A stretch of DNA of 8,294 nucleotides from Desulfobacteraceae bacterium (GTDB lineage: Bacteria; Desulfobacterota; DSM-4660; Desulfatiglandales; Desulfatiglandaceae). Location of the stretch: NCBI GenBank assembly GCA_020349865.1, contig CP070700.1, positions 1,594,802 through 1,603,095 on the forward strand. The letters run 5' to 3'. The notes beneath the pieces were generated by a model. It worked only from the letters and a program-made list of their open reading frames with translations, was not told the origin of the DNA and did no database searches. The position numbers were made by a program, and so were the translations under genes. Shown here in pieces: positions 6,427 to 8,294 of the stretch. Within the stretch, counting starts at the first letter, position 1. Each line of letters begins with the position of its first letter.

Positions 6427-7305
6427 ATGAGAAATAAGGGAACAAGTCGCACGTGGTTGTGGCTGCTGCTGGCTGTAATCTTGGCGGGCTTCATTGCCTA
6501 TATTATAACTTCAAAAAGATCGGGGGAGCCGGAAAAGCCTTTGATTACCCAAAAGCTTTCATCCCTCGAAACAGAGGCCCCTTCAGAGGAAGCCCAGGGT
6601 ATAAGTAGTGCAAGAGAAGAACCCTCGTCCGTCCTCACCGAAGAAGCAACTTCCCCGAAATTCTTACCCGATGAAGACGACTGCACCAGCATAGAAAAAA
6701 ATATGGCCGAATTTTTCCAATATTTAGATCAAACAGAATACTTCCAACACTTAAATCCTAAAATGAATGCCTACGCCACGTTCAAAGAAATTCTCAATCG
6801 ATTAGCGGACACGCTGCCAATCCCTGCAGGAGAAGGTATAGACCCCTCAATCATGATCCGCAATGTATATCACTTATCCCGCGTCCTGTACAGGCAAGAC
6901 CTCTACCTGATTAGAGAAGTTATTAAGAACGAGAACGACGCTATGGAAATTAATCTGAACGTGTTTTATAGGTGGCTTACTGTGAGGAACCGCTGTCCAA
7001 CCCCTGAAGGCCTGAGGCCTTCATTAGAGTTTGTTTATCGGTATGCTGGCTTTTTTCTAAATACCATCGGAGGAAGGGCATATTTGTTCCGGCGATCACC
7101 GGATCTCAGACTCTTGACCAGTTTTTACTGCCTTTTGATTGTCCACGAAACGGATAAAAGAGGGAAAAACAATTATGGGATCGATATACTCCCCTTTATT
7201 GCGCCGCTGAGAGAAGAAATCATCCATTATCCTGACTTTCAATTTGGAAGCGAATATATTAATACGTTGAATAATATTGAAGACTACTACTTACAGAAAA
7301 GATAA
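6427..7305 (+). CDS. Membrane-anchored hypothetical protein
   Basis: I do not recognise a named family. The 292-residue protein starts with a short basic stretch (MRNKGTSR) and one hydrophobic helix at about residues 10-28, with no clear cleavage or lipobox cysteine. It is therefore probably anchored in the inner membrane with its bulk outside the cytoplasm. Residues 30-82 are an acidic linker rich in E, S, P and T. Residues 86-292 look like a compact, mainly helical domain, rich in aromatic residues (FFQYLD, EYFQHL, VYHLSRVLYRQDLY, FVYRYAGFF). It has cysteines at 86, 190 and 235, of which C86 and C190 could form a disulfide (inference). The start is ATG 6427, with AGGGGG at 6413-6418 eight bases before it. 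A GTG at 6421 is too close to that site. It follows the fumarase beta gene by 33 bp, but its neighbour downstream has the same anchor-linker-domain plan, so a shared envelope role is more likely than a metabolic one. Confidence 0.8.
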   Translation: MRNKGTSRTWLWLLLAVILAGFIAYIITSKRSGEPEKPLITQKLSSLETEAPSEEAQGISSAREEPSSVLTEEATSPKFLPDEDDCTSIEKNMAEFFQYLDQTEYFQHLNPKMNAYATFKEILNRLADTLPIPAGEGIDPSIMIRNVYHLSRVLYRQDLYLIREVIKNENDAMEINLNVFYRWLTVRNRCPTPEGLRPSLEFVYRYAGFFLNTIGGRAYLFRRSPDLRLLTSFYCLLIVHETDKRGKNNYGIDILPFIAPLREEIIHYPDFQFGSEYINTLNNIEDYYLQKR

Positions 7306-7507
7306 GCTCTTAAAGTGCTGGCATCAGGTTTGGATACAGCCAATGCGTACACCTTGATTCCTTTTCTGCCATTTGGCAAAAATTTAACGCTTTGCAGAAA
7401 TAATCATTGGATTATTGGGCCGCGGGCCTTATGTTACAGTATTTTAAAATCGCTAAATTATTACGCCATGTGTAGATATCGAGCAACTATAAGAAGGGAA
7501 ATACGAT
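7306..7507. other. Spacer between the two membrane-anchored protein genes
   Basis: This 202-bp stretch has no convincing gene. TTTCTGC (7363-7369) and GCAGAAA (7394-7400) are inverted repeats 24 bp apart, enclosing TGCC-ATTT-GGCA. There is no T-run after them, so I do not call a terminator. The ribosome binding site of the next gene (AAGGG, 7494-7498) lies at its end. Confidence 0.4.
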
Positions 7508-8294
7508 ATGGACAAATCAACCCCCGACAGTAAACAACCCTCTTTGGAAAGCCACAGGCACCTCTGGATCATTCCACTCCTTGTCGTGATACTCCTCCTT
7601 CTTAACCATCATTTTCAATGGTATCCGTGGCCCTGGCTGGAGACTGCCCCACCAGAGAGAAAGCAATTAGAAAGCCCGGACATGAATAAACCCAAGCCGA
7701 CCCCGGTGGTTGATTACCAAAAGTTTGAAGACGATTCGCAGCCCGACATTGGGGAAATATCCCCCTCAGCGGGAGAACAACTAGAAAGCCCGGTTATAAA
7801 GCAGCCCAAGCCGGCCCCGGTAATTGACTACCAAAAGATCAAGGACGATTCCCACCAGGACATGAAAGAAATGGTTCAAAAGCGCAAAAAGGATTTTGGC
7901 TTAGAAAAGAGTGTGGATATGGTGGCCAAGCAGGGCGAGCAAATTCGCGTGGGTAAGGAGACTATTCATTTAAGTCAAATCCTGGCTGAGATCGATGCGA
8001 AGAAAAAAAGTTCGGAACGGATTGATCGACAAAAAAATGCCCCTTCCGAGACCGGATCTCCCACAACCCCTCCACCTGTCAGTCCTACAAAACAGACCGA
8101 CAGTTATTACGGCATCTACGTGGTTCGACCAGGGGACAATCTATGGAACATTCATTTTGCCCTGCTCAGGGAGTATTTTGGCGCAAGGGGTACAGTAATC
8201 CCGCCCGTCGCAGATGAACCCCTTGGCCACCGAAGCTCAGGCATCGGCTGTATACTCAAGTATGCGGAGAAAATGGTCTATATCTTCAATCTTA
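7508..8294 (+). CDS. Membrane-anchored LysM-like domain protein (3' end outside window)
   Basis: The frame is open from ATG 7508 to the window end, giving 262 residues so far. AAGGG at 7494-7498 is a good ribosome binding site, nine bases upstream. After a polar start, one hydrophobic helix spans about residues 19-33 and should anchor the protein in the inner membrane with the rest outside. Residues 34-198 form a charged, proline-rich linker with a 31-residue unit present twice, at 53-83 and 91-121. A short region around 134-166 (VDMVAKQGEQIRVGKETI) may be ordered. YGIYVVRPGDNLWNIHF (201-217) matches the start of a LysM motif, which binds peptidoglycan or chitin sugars. The next residues do not follow the standard LysM pattern and include a longer conserved-looking stretch, GCILKYAEKMVYIFNL, so the domain is divergent. 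The plan resembles the preceding gene and suggests a cell-wall-linked role (inference). No function can be assigned. Confidence 0.8.
   Translation, partial: MDKSTPDSKQPSLESHRHLWIIPLLVVILLLLNHHFQWYPWPWLETAPPERKQLESPDMNKPKPTPVVDYQKFEDDSQPDIGEISPSAGEQLESPVIKQPKPAPVIDYQKIKDDSHQDMKEMVQKRKKDFGLEKSVDMVAKQGEQIRVGKETIHLSQILAEIDAKKKSSERIDRQKNAPSETGSPTTPPPVSPTKQTDSYYGIYVVRPGDNLWNIHFALLREYFGARGTVIPPVADEPLGHRSSGIGCILKYAEKMVYIFNL
7664..7870 (+). repeat. In-frame tandem duplication in the linker of the LysM-like protein
   Basis: Two 93-bp units, 7664-7756 and 7778-7870, lie 114 bp (38 codons) apart. At the protein level both start with QLESP and share KP-x-PV-[VI]-DYQK and DDS at the same spacing. The units have diverged at many third positions, so the duplication is not recent. 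Confidence 0.75.

Noticed and set aside
7315..7533. Plus-strand frame before the LysM-like gene
   Set aside because: It overlaps the start of a better supported gene, has a weak start, and its composition looks like untranslated spacer.
1..8294. CRISPR arrays, tRNA or rRNA genes, phage or toxin-antitoxin genes
   Set aside because: No regularly spaced repeats, cloverleaf structures or matching proteins are visible on either strand.

Overview
This 8.3 kb window looks like chromosomal DNA from a Desulfobacterota-type (deltaproteobacterial) anaerobe. The reasons are a two-subunit [4Fe-4S] fumarase, a stand-alone fumarate-reductase-like flavoprotein, the style of the ribosomal protein S1 sequence, and two membrane-anchored proteins of a kind I associate with that group. 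This placement is inference from recall; no rRNA or other marker here fixes it.

Left part (1-1779). The window opens inside the gene for ribosomal protein S1 (rpsA), of which the last three S1 domains and an acidic, glutamine-rich tail are present. It is followed by a decayed histidine-phosphatase gene. That remnant has lost its catalytic N-terminal half and carries an in-frame stop. It runs into a 178-bp element with near-perfect 15-bp terminal inverted repeats and no transposase, which is MITE-like.

Middle (1780-4430). Next is an intact 533-residue FAD-dependent oxidoreductase of the fumarate reductase / L-aspartate oxidase family. Its usual active-site HPT motif is replaced by YPL. A second, 197-bp copy of the MITE-like element follows in the same orientation, so the flavoprotein gene is bracketed by direct copies. 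The second copy carries an extra 19 bp that can form a hairpin. It ends 11 bp from the stop codon of surE, a 5'-nucleotidase gene on the minus strand with all its metal-binding motifs.

Right part (4431-8294). A 313-bp divergent spacer separates surE from the fumarase alpha-subunit gene. The beta-subunit gene follows, but 255 bp of repeat-rich DNA lies between the two, including a hairpin with a T-run just before the beta start. After the beta gene come two genes for proteins with one N-terminal membrane anchor each and a long hydrophilic outer part. The first is a 292-residue protein of unknown function. The second has a 38-residue tandem duplication in its linker and a LysM-like segment, and is cut by the window end.

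The flavoprotein and the fumarase could both act on C4-dicarboxylates, but they are in separate transcription units, so a shared pathway is only suggested. The most distinctive features are the paired MITE-like elements, the altered flavoprotein active site, and the terminator-like hairpin between two subunits expected to be made together.
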